Of a DNA stretch of 44,934 nt, positions 1 to 8,951 are shown one piece after another. The notes below the pieces were generated by a model, which saw only the letters and a list, made by a program, of their open reading frames with translations, made no database searches and was not told where the DNA came from. This stretch comes from Oceanospirillum sp964342385. GTDB taxonomy: Bacteria; Pseudomonadota; Gammaproteobacteria; Pseudomonadales; Halomonadaceae. Every line of letters begins with the position of its first letter. The first letter of the stretch is position 1. The DNA is taken from NCBI GenBank assembly GCA_964342385.1, contig CAYFGP010000032.1, positions 1 to 44,934 of the forward strand, given 5' to 3'. A program made the position numbers and the translations under genes.

Positions 1-2
1 AT

Positions 3-281
3 ATTGATAATTTCATGCGTTCGGCTCGTAAGCATTGGGATATTGAAATTAACTTGCACTGGTCTCTTGATGTGTCCTTCAGGGAAGATGCGAATAAAAT
101 GAGAACAGATTTTTCAGCAGAAAATATGGGGCTTATTCGACGTATCGCATTAAATCTATTAAAGCAGGAAAAGACTCATAAAAGAGGTGTTGAGAGTCGC
201 CGAAAACGAGCAGGCTGGGATCGTGATTATTTATGGAAAGTACTTACTGCTGATCAGGTGCTCATAGAGTCAACCATTTGA
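3..281 (+). mobile_element. ISAs1-family transposase, C-terminal fragment
   Basis: This is the 3' end of an IS transposase gene that enters from the left edge; the frame is open from base 3, so the real start lies outside. The residues around HWDIEINLHWSLDVSFRED and the later AENMGLIRRIALNLL match the conserved C-terminal block of ISAs1/H-repeat DDE transposases, with the catalytic Glu region near ENLHW-like text. The stop is TGA at 279-281. Whether the element is intact cannot be judged from here. It marks an IS boundary immediately left of the phosphatase gene. Confidence 0.85.
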
Positions 282-295
282 ATGCGTTTGCCATG
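282..295. repeat. Candidate right terminal inverted repeat of the ISAs1-type element
   Basis: ATGCGTTTGCCATG directly follows the transposase stop. ISAs1-family ends commonly read like ATGCGTTTGCC(C)TG, from memory of the family. The matching left end and target duplication lie outside the window, so this is tentative. Confidence 0.4.
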
Positions 296-313
296 ACCTG
301 TTACCGTATTCGA

Positions 314-1123
314 TTAAGCAATTAAAAAATTATGTCGTAACTGGTCTAAATCATCCGAGCTTAGGCCTAGGCCTTCCGATAGATACTCCTCTCTACCACC
401 AAATTCCTGCTTCATTGTTGAGAAAAAGCTCCCGATATAACCCTCATCGGCAACGCAGTAGGGGCGTAGGGCGCTGCGTTCTACACAGGGTGGGACATGG
501 CCCAGTGTTTCTAGTACTTTGCTGCGTACCAGTTCATAAACAAAATCCAGAATATGCTCATGATCCAGATGTTGCTGGGTAAGCAAGTAATCCTCAACTA
601 TGGTTTCTTCCGGCACATCCAGCGCCATTAAAAAACTGGCGGCGGCGATGCCGGTTCTGTCTTTGCCTGCCATACAGTGGAAGCCGATCACTGCTTCTTT
701 ACTGGCGCGGGCTAGCTGCTTAAGAAAATCCCCAAGATTATCGGCTAGATCATTAACAGCATCGATATAGCCCTGCTGCATTAGCTTGTAGGCACCTTGT
801 GCGCTGAGTTGTTCTTTGCGAGCGAGATCAATGACTTGCTCCAGGCTGGCAAAGTCCATCTGGTAGTGTTCGTAGCGGATGACATCTTCTAATAGGGTCG
901 GGTAGGCTTTCTGCTCATGACCAATGCGGAAATCGTGAATGTGAGATAGGCCCAGTTGGTTGATAGCCTGTTGTCCCTCAGGAGTGATACCGCTTAGATG
1001 ACCTGATCTGAATACTCTGCCCCAGCGTACCTGTTGACCTTGTCGGTTGTGATAACCGCCCAGATCACGAAAATTGAATGCACCGTCGATAGTCTGAATA
1101 CGTTGGGGGGCAGAGTCTGACAT
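314..1123 (-). CDS. Tyrosine-protein phosphatase (Y_phosphatase3-type dual-specificity fold)
   Basis: A 269-residue protein with the P-loop signature HCMAGKDRTG at residues 149-158, giving Cys150 as nucleophile and Arg156 as phosphate-binding residue. The N-terminal IDGAFNFRDLGGY block (about residues 12-24) is typical of the bacterial PF13350-like tyrosine/serine phosphatases related to mycobacterial PtpB and Listeria LipA. It has no signal peptide and should be cytoplasmic. The substrate is unknown; homologues have been assigned phosphotyrosine or phosphoinositide activity. It stands alone on the minus strand between an IS end and the kefFC pair, which run the other way. Family assignment is firm, role is not. 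Confidence 0.9.
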   Translation of the reverse strand: MSDSAPQRIQTIDGAFNFRDLGGYHNRQGQQVRWGRVFRSGHLSGITPEGQQAINQLGLSHIHDFRIGHEQKAYPTLLEDVIRYEHYQMDFASLEQVIDLARKEQLSAQGAYKLMQQGYIDAVNDLADNLGDFLKQLARASKEAVIGFHCMAGKDRTGIAAASFLMALDVPEETIVEDYLLTQQHLDHEHILDFVYELVRSKVLETLGHVPPCVERSALRPYCVADEGYIGSFFSTMKQEFGGREEYLSEGLGLSSDDLDQLRHNFLIA

Positions 1124-1482
1124 AGGGTGGGGTCCTATCTGATTGATCTGTTAGAAGGCCGGACAAAAAGTTCGCTACCACACTGAAACCAAAGCATTTA
1201 GATCTTATTGCAGAGAAGAGGTTTGTTTCACTGCGAATAACTTATCGTAATTTAAAGGATATTTGGTTTCAGTTTTACTTTATCAAGTATAGGGGAGGAA
1301 TTCTGTTGAATAGGTCGCTTTTGGGAAAAAACACCTAAGAAAAGACGATATTAACAAAATAAACTCAAGGGCCGCAGATCACGCAAGCAGACGGTGTTAT
1401 TTGTGGAAAGGGCTGTTAGTAGGGAAAGCCGCTTGTGGAGGGGCTTATTGTGAAGGGCGTTGAGTATGAAGAGTGTTTTTTG

Positions 1483-1506
1483 AAAAAAAGCCCCCGACTC
1501 GAGGGC
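1483..1506 (-). terminator. Rho-independent terminator reading on the minus strand
   Basis: On the minus strand GCCCTC-gagtc-GGGGGC is followed by seven T. One arm position is a C/A mismatch on the plus strand but a G-U wobble on the minus strand, so the hairpin works better for minus-strand RNA. No annotated minus-strand gene lies directly upstream of it. Confidence 0.65.
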
Positions 1507-1531
1507 ATAAATAGCGAACATGCAGAGAATA

Positions 1532-1747
1532 TTACTGACAGGAGGTTCTCAGAGGCTCCTGCTGTCGCTGTTCAATGGGCCTGATGTCTCTGCTTTCGAC
1601 GACATCGAAGACGATATTAACCGGTGGGCTGTGAGCAGGTTTGTGTCAGATGTAGTGAGTTGTGCCGGTTTGTAGGGTTTTGTTGCGATTGATGTTTTTC
1701 TGACTATCCGTAGTTACCACAATTGAATTTTCCAGCAGGGAGCACAT
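1532..1747 (-). pseudogene. Possible small minus-strand gene with an in-frame TGA
   Basis: From the ATG at 1747 the minus strand reads 33 codons beginning MCSLLENSIVVTTDSQ, a TGA at 1646-1648, then 37 more codons in the same frame ending PLRTSCQ and a TAA. The stop lies 26 bp before the terminator at 1483-1506, as expected for a real transcription unit. There is no good ribosome-binding site before the ATG, and I do not recognise the sequence. It could be a small gene with a nonsense mutation, the remains of one, a non-coding RNA, or chance. A codon-aligned ORF on the opposite strand competes with it. Confidence 0.25.
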
Positions 1748-1811
1748 ACTGAAAGAAAATAACGGGTTCAAGGCCTTGGACCGGTTCTGGTAAAAAGCCA
1801 AATGGATTTTT

Positions 1812-2688
1812 ATGAATAGAATTCTAATACTCTACGCTCATCCATCCCCTCACCGTTCTGAAGTGAACCAACCCTTGTTTGATGCTTGTCAGAATCAAGA
1901 AGGGGTGACCTGTGTTGATCTGTATGGGGAATATCCCACCTTTAATATTGATATCTGCCGAGAGCAACGGAGGCTAATTGATCATGATGTAGTGATCTTT
2001 ATGTATCCTTTGTATTGGTATTCCACCCCTTCGTTGCTAAAAGAGTGGCAGGATCTGGTGCTTGAATACGATTTTGCCTACGGCCATGAAGGTAAGGCTC
2101 TACAGGATAAGCTCTTTTTCTGCACGATCACTGCCGGTGGTGCGGAGAAAAGTTACAGTCATAGCAGTTACAACCACTTTACCATTCGTGAGTTGTTACA
2201 GCCGCTGGAGCAAATGGCCAATATTACTCGGATGCATTATTTACCCCCTTACACTCTGTTTGGCGCACGTACGGCGGTTGAGGAGCAGAGGTTGGATGAG
2301 CATATTGCAGGTTTTGTCCAGCTATTGAGTCTGATTAGAGAGCAGGGCATCAGCTATCAAGATACTTCAGATTACGTCACTATGAATCAGTTTTTGCTGG
2401 AACGGGGACTGCTTTCTATCTCTTCTGACACTGGNNNNNNNNNNNNNNNNNNNNNNNNNNNNNNNNNNNNNNNNNNNNNNNNNNNNNNNNNNNNNNNNNN
2501 NNNNNNNNNNNNNNNNNNNNNNNNNNNNNNNNNNTCCTGGTCCTGGTCCTGGTCCTGGTCCTGGTCCTGGTCCTGGTCCTGGTCCTGGTCCTGGTTCAAG
2601 TGGTAATTCAGGTGCAGGCTCAAGCTCTACTTCAGTTGCTTCTTCAGATATGACCTCTTCTCCTATTTCTCAGGAGGGTAAGTTATGA
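1812..2688 (+). CDS. kefF: KefF-like NAD(P)H quinone oxidoreductase, interrupted by assembly gap
   Basis: The first ~207 residues form a flavodoxin-like fold of the KefF/NQO family: ILILYAHPSPHRSEVN at the start, the MYPLYWYSTP loop, and the TAGGAEKSY segment. KefF binds the cytoplasmic face of KefC, supports its activity and reduces quinones. A 100-N gap (2435-2534) removes the normal C-terminus. After the gap, reading GGT-CCT gives a Gly-Pro repeat, then a Ser-rich stretch, ending in TGA at 2686-2688 that overlaps the kefC ATG by two bases (ATGA). I extend the gene to that stop; the frame through an arbitrary 100-N gap means nothing, and a Ser-Trp reading ending at 2606 is probably an artefact. 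The tail is unusual for KefF. Confidence 0.8.
2435..2534. other. Assembly gap of exactly 100 N
   Basis: A run of exactly 100 N is the usual placeholder for a gap of unknown size. It abuts the TCCTGG repeat array, which probably caused the assembly break. True length and frame are unknown. Confidence 0.97.
2535..2594. repeat. TCCTGG hexanucleotide array, 10 copies visible
   Basis: Ten perfect tandem copies of TCCTGG begin right at the gap edge, so the array may be longer. In the frame that ends on the kefC start it encodes Pro-Gly dipeptides. A hexamer keeps frame whatever the copy number, so length variation would change the KefF tail length without breaking the gene. Confidence 0.95.
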
Positions 2689-4625
2689 CTGGGTATTTCT
2701 TACAAGCATTTATTTACCTATGTGCCGCTGTCATCGCTGTGCCTCTGGCTAAGCGTCTGGGATTGGGCTCAGTATTGGGTTATCTGATTGCAGGTGTGGT
2801 GATAGGGCCTGTTACTGGTTTGGTCGGTCAGGAAACAATCACTATTCAGCACTTTGCTGAATTTGGTGTGGTGATGATGCTATTTCTGGTGGGCATGGAG
2901 CTGGAACCCCGTATGTTGTGGGAGATGAAGGCGCGTTTGCTGGGATTAGGCGGTGCTCAGGTGGCGATTACCACTGGTCTGATCACCTTTATCGCTATGC
3001 AGCTGGGCCAGGTGTGGTCTGTAGGCTTAGCGGTAGGTTTGATATTTGCCTTGTCGTCCACAGCGATTGTATTGCAGACATTCCAGGAGAAAAAGCTGGC
3101 TAAAACCGAAGGTGGGCGTAGTGCCTTTTCGGTGCTGCTGTTTCAAGATATCGCTGTAATCCCAATGTTAGCGCTGATTCCACTACTGGCTTTGCCTGAA
3201 TTGGTTGATTTGGCGGCATCTGGTGCGGCGACGGATAGTGGTCATCATGAAGAACTTTCTTTGGTGGCTAATCTACCGGGTTGGGCTCATGCGACTGTCG
3301 TAGTGGCTGCGGTTGTTGGTGTGATTGCTGGTGGTCACTACCTGGCCCATCCGCTATTTCGTTATGTTGTAGAGTCTGGTTTAAGGGAGGTTTTTACCGC
3401 CACGGCGCTGATGCTGGTGATCGGTATTGCGGCTCTGATGAGCCTGGTGGGCTTGTCTCCTGCATTGGGGGCTTTTCTGGCCGGTGTGGTGTTGGCGAAT
3501 AGTGAGTTTCGTCATGAACTGGAATCCACTATTGAGCCATTTAAAGGCCTGCTATTAGGTCTGTTCTTTATCACTGTAGGTGCAGGGATTCGTTTTGATC
3601 TGCTGATGCAGCATGCCGGTGTAATTCTGGCGCTAACGCTAGCTGTGATGCTGATTAAGGCGGTTGTGCTTTATATTCTGGCGCTGATCTTCCGGGTTAA
3701 AGGTACCAATCGCTGGTTATTAACACTCAGTTTGGCCCAAGCCGGTGAGTTTGGTTTTGTTTTACTGGGTTATAGTCAACAGCACCATGTATTACCAACT
3801 GAACTGGCCCAGATTCTATCCATGGTTGTGGCGATCTCCATGTTCCTGACGCCAGTCCTATTTATCTTTTTTGATAAGGTGATCGTGCCTAAGTTGAGCC
3901 AGAAGGCCAATAAGCAGCAGGAACCAGATGAGATCGATGAGCAGGGGCCTGCCATTATTGCTGGTATCGGACGTTTTGGTCAGATCGTAAACCGTATGTT
4001 GACCGCCAACGGCTTTAAAACCGTGGTTTTGGATCACGATATGTCTCAGGTAGACAATGTGCGTCGGGTCAATATCAAAAGTTTCTTTGGTGATTCCACC
4101 CAGCCAGATCTGTTGCATACTGCGGGCATTGAGCATGCCAGTCTAATGGTGGTGGCCATTGATGATAAACAAAGAGCCACTGATCTGGTGCATTACATCA
4201 AGCACACCTATCCCCATGTGCAGATTCTGGCTCGTGCTTTCGACCGGGGCCATGGTTATGAGCTCAAGCGTGCTGGGGCGGATTGGATTGTCAGTGAAAC
4301 CTATCATTCCGCTATGGAGATGGGTGGTGAAGCGTTAAAGTCCATGGGACTGCATCCTTTTAGAGTCGAACAGATGAAAACTGCGATGCTAGAGCGTGAA
4401 CAAGTGCATGAGGCCGAGCTTTATGATGCCTGGAAGCAGATCGACGAGGACGTTAAGTTCAGCCATCAATACACGCAGTTGTTTATCAAACTGGAAGAAG
4501 CGATGTCCGCGGCTATGCAGCAAGATAGAGCAGATCGTCATACCCGAAGTGAACATGGCTGGGTGCCACCACCAAAGAATTATACCGATAAGATCGATCA
4601 GGATTTTAAGGATGATCCCTGCTGA
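2685..4625 (+). CDS. kefC: Glutathione-regulated K+ efflux antiporter KefC-type
   Basis: A 646-residue CPA2-family cation/proton antiporter, close to the usual ~620 of KefC. Residues 1-~400 contain about a dozen membrane segments, including HFAEFGVVMMLFLVGMELEP and FQDIAVIPML, hallmark KefB/KefC blocks. From about residue 420 there is a RCK/TrkA-N domain with the NAD-type motif GIGRFGQ. KefC is held shut by glutathione and opened by glutathione adducts, exporting K+ and acidifying the cytoplasm to protect against electrophiles. The start overlaps the inferred kefF stop, so translation is probably coupled. A hydrophilic ~60-residue tail with His and Asp follows the RCK domain. Confidence 0.95.
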   Translation: MTGYFLQAFIYLCAAVIAVPLAKRLGLGSVLGYLIAGVVIGPVTGLVGQETITIQHFAEFGVVMMLFLVGMELEPRMLWEMKARLLGLGGAQVAITTGLITFIAMQLGQVWSVGLAVGLIFALSSTAIVLQTFQEKKLAKTEGGRSAFSVLLFQDIAVIPMLALIPLLALPELVDLAASGAATDSGHHEELSLVANLPGWAHATVVVAAVVGVIAGGHYLAHPLFRYVVESGLREVFTATALMLVIGIAALMSLVGLSPALGAFLAGVVLANSEFRHELESTIEPFKGLLLGLFFITVGAGIRFDLLMQHAGVILALTLAVMLIKAVVLYILALIFRVKGTNRWLLTLSLAQAGEFGFVLLGYSQQHHVLPTELAQILSMVVAISMFLTPVLFIFFDKVIVPKLSQKANKQQEPDEIDEQGPAIIAGIGRFGQIVNRMLTANGFKTVVLDHDMSQVDNVRRVNIKSFFGDSTQPDLLHTAGIEHASLMVVAIDDKQRATDLVHYIKHTYPHVQILARAFDRGHGYELKRAGADWIVSETYHSAMEMGGEALKSMGLHPFRVEQMKTAMLEREQVHEAELYDAWKQIDEDVKFSHQYTQLFIKLEEAMSAAMQQDRADRHTRSEHGWVPPPKNYTDKIDQDFKDDPC

Positions 4626-4673
4626 TTCCTCTCATGTAACTGTCTAATGTAATGTGATCAACGTTATAAATGC

Positions 4674-4713
4674 GCGCTATCTATACTTAGGTTATCGAGC
4701 CTGAAGATAGCGC
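4674..4713. promoter_or_regulatory. Inverted repeat GCGCTATCT / AGATAGCGC
   Basis: Perfect 9-bp arms at 4674-4682 and 4705-4713 sit between kefC and the SRPBCC gene. There is no T tract, so it is more likely an operator or an mRNA hairpin than a terminator. The role is unknown. Confidence 0.35.
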
Positions 4714-4753
4714 CGTTACTTCATGGCTCTCAACTCATCTTGAGGGTAGAAAA

Positions 4754-5182
4754 ATGGGTCATTGTTATAACACCATCGCACTTGATGTCCCCATTGAGCA
4801 GGTATGGGCCAAGATCAAAGATTTCCATGATTTAAGCTGGGGCGAGCCCGTGATAACCCGTGTTGATGTCTTAGGGGAAGTTTCTGGTGATCAGGTAGGG
4901 GCAAGACGATTACTTAATGAAGTGTTTTACGAAACACTGCTATCCATCGAACCAGAGCATTTCACCTTTTCTTATCGTATTGATGATGGGCCGGGGCCTG
5001 TCGCGAAAGATGCCATTAATAACTACATCGGCAAGGTCAGCCTCAGGCCGATTACAGACACTGGCGGTACTTTTGTTGAATGGGTTTCAACCTATGAAAC
5101 TGATGATGAAGCGGCTGTGGCTGAGTTTTGTAATCCCATCTATGCAGCGGTTCTGGCAGAGTTGAAAAATCGTTTTAGCTGA
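4754..5182 (+). CDS. SRPBCC-superfamily (START/polyketide-cyclase-like) protein
   Basis: A 142-residue protein with the pattern of a small Bet v 1/START-like ligand-binding fold: an N-terminal strand with ALDVPIEQVWAKIKDFHDL, central GARRLLNEVFYE and SYRIDDGPGP strands, and a long C-terminal helix. GAGGGTAGAAAAATG gives a good ribosome-binding site. These proteins bind small hydrophobic ligands, but the specific job here is unknown. It stands alone between kefC and the broken torT. Confidence 0.8.
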   Translation: MGHCYNTIALDVPIEQVWAKIKDFHDLSWGEPVITRVDVLGEVSGDQVGARRLLNEVFYETLLSIEPEHFTFSYRIDDGPGPVAKDAINNYIGKVSLRPITDTGGTFVEWVSTYETDDEAAVAEFCNPIYAAVLAELKNRFS

Positions 5183-5319
5183 CTAAAAACCAAGTGCTGG
5201 CTTTTGATCGAGTTATGATGATTTGATGGGTTTATTGTTAAAAAGAGGGCATAATCTGTAACTTAATGTTTCTATTGATTAATTAGAAATAACAAAGAGT
5301 TCCAACGGTTAATCTGACA

Positions 5320-6471
5320 GTGTTAATAAATAAACGATCACTTTTGGCGTTCTGTGCTATCTGGACGTTATCGCTATCTGCTGTTGCTAATGTCTCTGTC
5401 GTAATACAGGAGCCTATAGGTAAAGAGCAGCAAGTAGCGAGTTACTATGGTGTTTATGATGTAGAGAGCAAAGAGCTGGGCCTACCGGCTAAAAGTCTGC
5501 GTGGGCCGGTGATTGAGCAATGGCAGGATCAGCCGGTGGCTTCTGCTTCCCCTATGTACAAGCTGGCGGTTCTGGTGCCTCAGTTGACCGATACCTGGCA
5601 GGCCTTCAGCTATGGGGCTGTAGCAGAGGGTAAGCGGTTAGGCATGAGTATCTCCTTGTTCAGTGAAAAGAGTTACCTGCACTTTGGCGACCAGAAAAGA
5701 CGTTTGCGTAACGTGGTTGCCGAGGGCTATAACGGCATTATCCTAAGTTCTATCTCATATAAGAAAATGGATTCTGAAGTCGCCGCTGTTACCAATAGTG
5801 GTATCCCAATTGTGGCTATGGCCAATGATATATATGCACCGACTATTAGTGGTAAATCACTGGTCTCTTTCTTTGATATGGGCTTTAAAATAGGCCTGCA
5901 TCTGGCTGATGAGATGGGGGACGATAGCGCTAAAGTGGCATTCTTTCCCGGACCAAAAGGAACAGGCTGGTCTGATGACAGCTTAAAAGGCTTCCTGCAG
6001 GTACTGAAAGAACAGGATCTTGAAGATAAAATTGTTGTGGTCAATCAAGACCTGATGTGGGGAGATACCCGTCAGGTTATGCAGTAGCGTCTGGTGCGCC
6101 AGGTTTTGGAAAATCACAAAGATATCAGCTATATCATCGGCAATGCTGTTGCGGCCAGTGTTACTGCTGATCTGATGCCTGGTTATCTGGCTAGACATCC
6201 CCGCTTAAAAATTCTTTCTATCTATATTAACCCCGATGTCTACGATGCCATTGTTGCTAAAAAAATCGATGCGGCTGTGTGTGATTTCCCCGTTAGACAG
6301 GGGCGTTATGCTACCAGTATGTTGGTTCAGCTATTGGATGATTCTAAAGACATCAAATCTTACCCTGGGCCATTTCGGGTTGGACCCTTAATTGAAGTGA
6401 TCAGTCGGGATACTATCCAAAATTATCAGTTTGAAGATATTTTTGGGCCAAGAGGCTACGTCTTTGAATAG
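5320..6471 (+). pseudogene. torT: TorT-like periplasmic binding protein, broken by in-frame TAG
   Basis: The frame begins at a GTG with a clear signal peptide (SLLAFCAIWTLSLSAVANV) and reads as a periplasmic sugar-binding-type protein of the TorT family: LAVLVPQLTDTWQAFSYGA, an Asn/Asp-rich ligand pocket, and a second lobe after SYIIGNAVAAS. A single TAG at 6085-6087, after codon 255, splits it; the frame continues unchanged for 128 codons to the real stop at 6469-6471. Total ~383 residues, compared with 342 in E. coli TorT. TorT works with the TorS kinase in TMAO sensing, but no torS or tor reductase genes lie here. A C-to-T change at a CAG codon would explain the stop. Confidence 0.75.
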
Positions 6472-6492
6472 GACAATTAGCTTGTGAGTAAT

Positions 6493-6522
6493 AAAAAAAA
6501 CTCCCCAGACACTGCCGGGGAG
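6493..6522 (-). terminator. Strong rho-independent terminator reading on the minus strand
   Basis: On the minus strand CTCCCC - 10-nt loop - GGGGAG is followed by eight T. On the plus strand the hairpin is followed by AATAACGG, so it does not fit as the terminator of the torT remnant. It implies a minus-strand transcript arriving from the 6.5-6.8 kb region. Confidence 0.75.
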
Positions 6523-6609
6523 AATAACGGTTTAACAATGCACCTTCTTAAACCGTGATCGAGAAATTAATATTCAATGTTAATCTGGTTCAGCGATCTC
6601 AGGTTGAGA

Positions 6610-6699
<90 letters not shown>

Positions 6700-6981
6700 C
6701 TTAATCAAATCTAGCTAATATTTTTTTGTTGGTATTTATCGAATAATATTTCGAATTACAGAGTGTTGTTTTTTTGGTTTAAATCGAATCATTATTCGTT
6801 TTTAGATTAGGCGAAAGCATAGCGAGAAGCAATAGTAAATTTTATGAATCTAAGGGGGAATCCAGTGGTATATCGAAATCTTCTGGTATTGCTTTCCCTC
6901 AATTTTTGATGTTCTGCATCGGGAGAGTGACCCGGAAGCTCTCATGGCTTGGTGGGTTAGTGATGTGCTGCAATGACTAAT

Positions 6982-7008
6982 TTGCATAACTTTCAGTGCC
7001 TTATGCAA
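6982..7008. promoter_or_regulatory. Inverted repeat TTGCATAA-N11-TTATGCAA upstream of dctB-like gene
   Basis: Perfect 8-bp arms lie about 80-100 bp before the kinase start. This is a possible operator; it resembles but does not match the ATAAGCAA-N4-TTGCTTAT operators at 10.3-10.5 kb. Confidence 0.3.
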
Positions 7009-7085
7009 TGTTGTTAAAAACTCCACTATGGTGATTTAATTGTCAGAAACTGATACAAACTTGTCGCGTTCTAAGCGTAAGGCTA

Positions 7086-8951
7086 TTGGAAATTACTTTG
7101 AAACTACAACGTTTGCTGCCAGTCATCTTACTGGTTGCTATTAGCTCCGCTTTATTCACCTGGCAAGCGGGGCGTTATGCTTATGACTGGTCGATGATTC
7201 AGCTGAAAGATGAAGGTGAAGATCGTTTACTGCGTCTGATTAGCCAGTTCCGCTCAGCATTGGATGAATACAAGTATCTGCCGTTTCTGATTTCTCAAAA
7301 CAGAGATGTGAAAGCTCTGTTGCTGTCGCCCTCGCCGGATAAAATTGCCGAGGTAAGTCGTTACTTGGAACAGACCAATCTGGTGGCTGGCTCCACTGCA
7401 TTATTTATCCTTGATCATCAAGGACAAGCAAAGGCATATAGTTATTGGCGGCAGCAAAGAGACTTTTATCTGATCTCTCACGCCCAGGCACCTTATTTTG
7501 TACAGGCTAAAAAGGGTTTGCATAGAGTCTATCTATCCCAGCCCGATGCCTTAACGGCGGGGGCTTTTTATCTGTCTGCTCCTGTCTATGATCACAGCCG
7601 CTTTGCCGGGGTGGCGACGGTGCGTATCAATCTTGAGTTACTACAACCGGAATTACCTCAATATGAAGGTTATCTGATTAGTCAGCAGGGTAAGGTGCTG
7701 CTAGCCAGTGATAACCAGTGGGCACGACAAGAGGTTAGTGCAGTATTAAGTCCCCTTAAACGACAGGCGTTAAGTGATGGTGTGCTGGTTGATATCCGCA
7801 AGCAACAAGACGGTCGTCAGGTGCTTGTGCAGTCTATCGAGTTGGATGATCTTAAATGGCAGATGTCGGTGATTACTGATACCAAAAGTGCACGCAACCT
7901 TGAGAGCACGGCACGGCTTTATAGTCTTGGGGGTTGTATCGCTTTCTCTCTTTTTCTGCTCTGGTTACGTGAACGACGCTTAAAAAATATCTCCCGGCAG
8001 GAGACTCGCACAGCACTGGAACAGGCTAATAACCAGCTGGAACAGAAGGTTTTGGAGCGCACTCAGGCATTAAAAACAACTCAGGATGAACTGGTACAAG
8101 CGGAAAAAATGGCGGCTCTGGGCAGAATGTCTTCCGCTGTGGTTCATGAGCTGAATCAGCCGCTGACGGCGATGCGCACCTATATCTCGATTTGCCGCCA
8201 TCTGTTGGCACAGCAGAATGAAGGACTGGATGTAGATGAGGGGGTAGGGAAGAGAATAGAGCAGAACAGTAATGACTGTTTGTTGGATGAAAACCTGGCT
8301 CTGATCAATCAGCTTACCGAGCGTATGGCAGTACTGACCCGTCAACTAAAAACCTTTGCTTATAAGAAACCGGAGCAATTGTTCCCGGTTGATCCAGTTC
8401 AGGTGTTAAATCATGTTTTGCCATCTTTTCGTGAGCGTTGGGAGCAAGCAGGCATTCACTTGGAGTGCTCGTTCCCAGAGCAAACGGTTTGTATTGTTGG
8501 CGATAATGCCCGAGTAGAACAGATTTTTAGTAATCTGATCACCAATGCTTGTGATGCTATGGAGAGTGATCAATCCGGCCAGAAGCATAAGCTGCTATTG
8601 TCTATCTCGGGTCCTAACTTTGGTACTAGCTCAGATGCCCAGAAGGCAAACGATAACTACGTTGCCTTACAGGTGATAGATACCGGGCCAGGTATTAAAG
8701 AGCAAGATGCCCTGCAGCTATTTGAACCTTTTTATACCAGCAAGGCGATTGGCGATGGTTTAGGTTTGGGCCTATCTATTGTGCAGTCTATTGTTCATGA
8801 TCTTCATGGCGAAATTAGTGTGAGTAATAAACCGACAGGTGGTGCTTGTTTTACTGTGCGACTACCTATTTATAAGCAAAGCGATGCAATGAATAACACC
8901 GATAAGTCTATAAATGGCACAACCTCGGCAAGAACGGAGGCAGATAAATGA
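7086..8951 (+). CDS. dctB: DctB-like C4-acid-type sensor histidine kinase
   Basis: A 621-residue kinase. TM1 is at about residues 8-27, a ~250-residue periplasmic Cache-like sensor domain follows, TM2 at about 278-294, then a coiled coil (LEQANNQLEQKVLERTQAL). The HisKA box has His354 in VVHELNQPL, the N box is NLITNACDAM, and G boxes are DTGPGI and GLGLGLSIV. This order is that of DctB. The listed start is TTG; an in-frame TTG at 7098, with GGA seven bases upstream, is at least as likely. The stop overlaps the next start (ATGA), so kinase and regulator are coupled. The ligand is probably whatever the TAXI transporter downstream carries; that is inferred from context. Confidence 0.88.
   Translation: MEITLKLQRLLPVILLVAISSALFTWQAGRYAYDWSMIQLKDEGEDRLLRLISQFRSALDEYKYLPFLISQNRDVKALLLSPSPDKIAEVSRYLEQTNLVAGSTALFILDHQGQAKAYSYWRQQRDFYLISHAQAPYFVQAKKGLHRVYLSQPDALTAGAFYLSAPVYDHSRFAGVATVRINLELLQPELPQYEGYLISQQGKVLLASDNQWARQEVSAVLSPLKRQALSDGVLVDIRKQQDGRQVLVQSIELDDLKWQMSVITDTKSARNLESTARLYSLGGCIAFSLFLLWLRERRLKNISRQETRTALEQANNQLEQKVLERTQALKTTQDELVQAEKMAALGRMSSAVVHELNQPLTAMRTYISICRHLLAQQNEGLDVDEGVGKRIEQNSNDCLLDENLALINQLTERMAVLTRQLKTFAYKKPEQLFPVDPVQVLNHVLPSFRERWEQAGIHLECSFPEQTVCIVGDNARVEQIFSNLITNACDAMESDQSGQKHKLLLSISGPNFGTSSDAQKANDNYVALQVIDTGPGIKEQDALQLFEPFYTSKAIGDGLGLGLSIVQSIVHDLHGEISVSNKPTGGACFTVRLPIYKQSDAMNNTDKSINGTTSARTEADK

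Larger units (their letters stand above)
1124..1811. other. 688-bp region without an established gene
   Basis: The region lies between the divergent phosphatase and kefF genes and must hold both promoters, which I could not define. It contains a convincing minus-strand terminator at 1483-1506, and upstream of it on that strand a 72-codon frame with one internal TGA (1532-1747). The antisense strand of the same stretch has a codon-aligned 51-residue ORF (1520-1675) that has no ribosome-binding site. Confidence 0.6.

Noticed and set aside
1646..1648. TGA as a selenocysteine codon in the small minus-strand frame
   Set aside because: I see no SECIS-like hairpin directly after the TGA and no selenoprotein family match; a plain nonsense codon is simpler.
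2535..2594. CRISPR array from the tandem repeats (also 6617-6674)
   Set aside because: The units are 6 bp and directly adjacent, with no spacers and no cas genes; they are simple sequence repeats.
2387..2623. Asp-Gln repeat ORF on the minus strand and Ser-Trp repeat ending of kefF
   Set aside because: Both are translations of the TCCTGG array in frames fixed only by an arbitrary 100-N gap. The frame that overlaps the kefC start encodes Gly-Pro instead.
6085..6087. TAG as pyrrolysine or a reassigned codon in torT
   Set aside because: TAG serves as a normal stop for intact genes in this window, such as iacB and iacI, and TorT has no known pyrrolysine.
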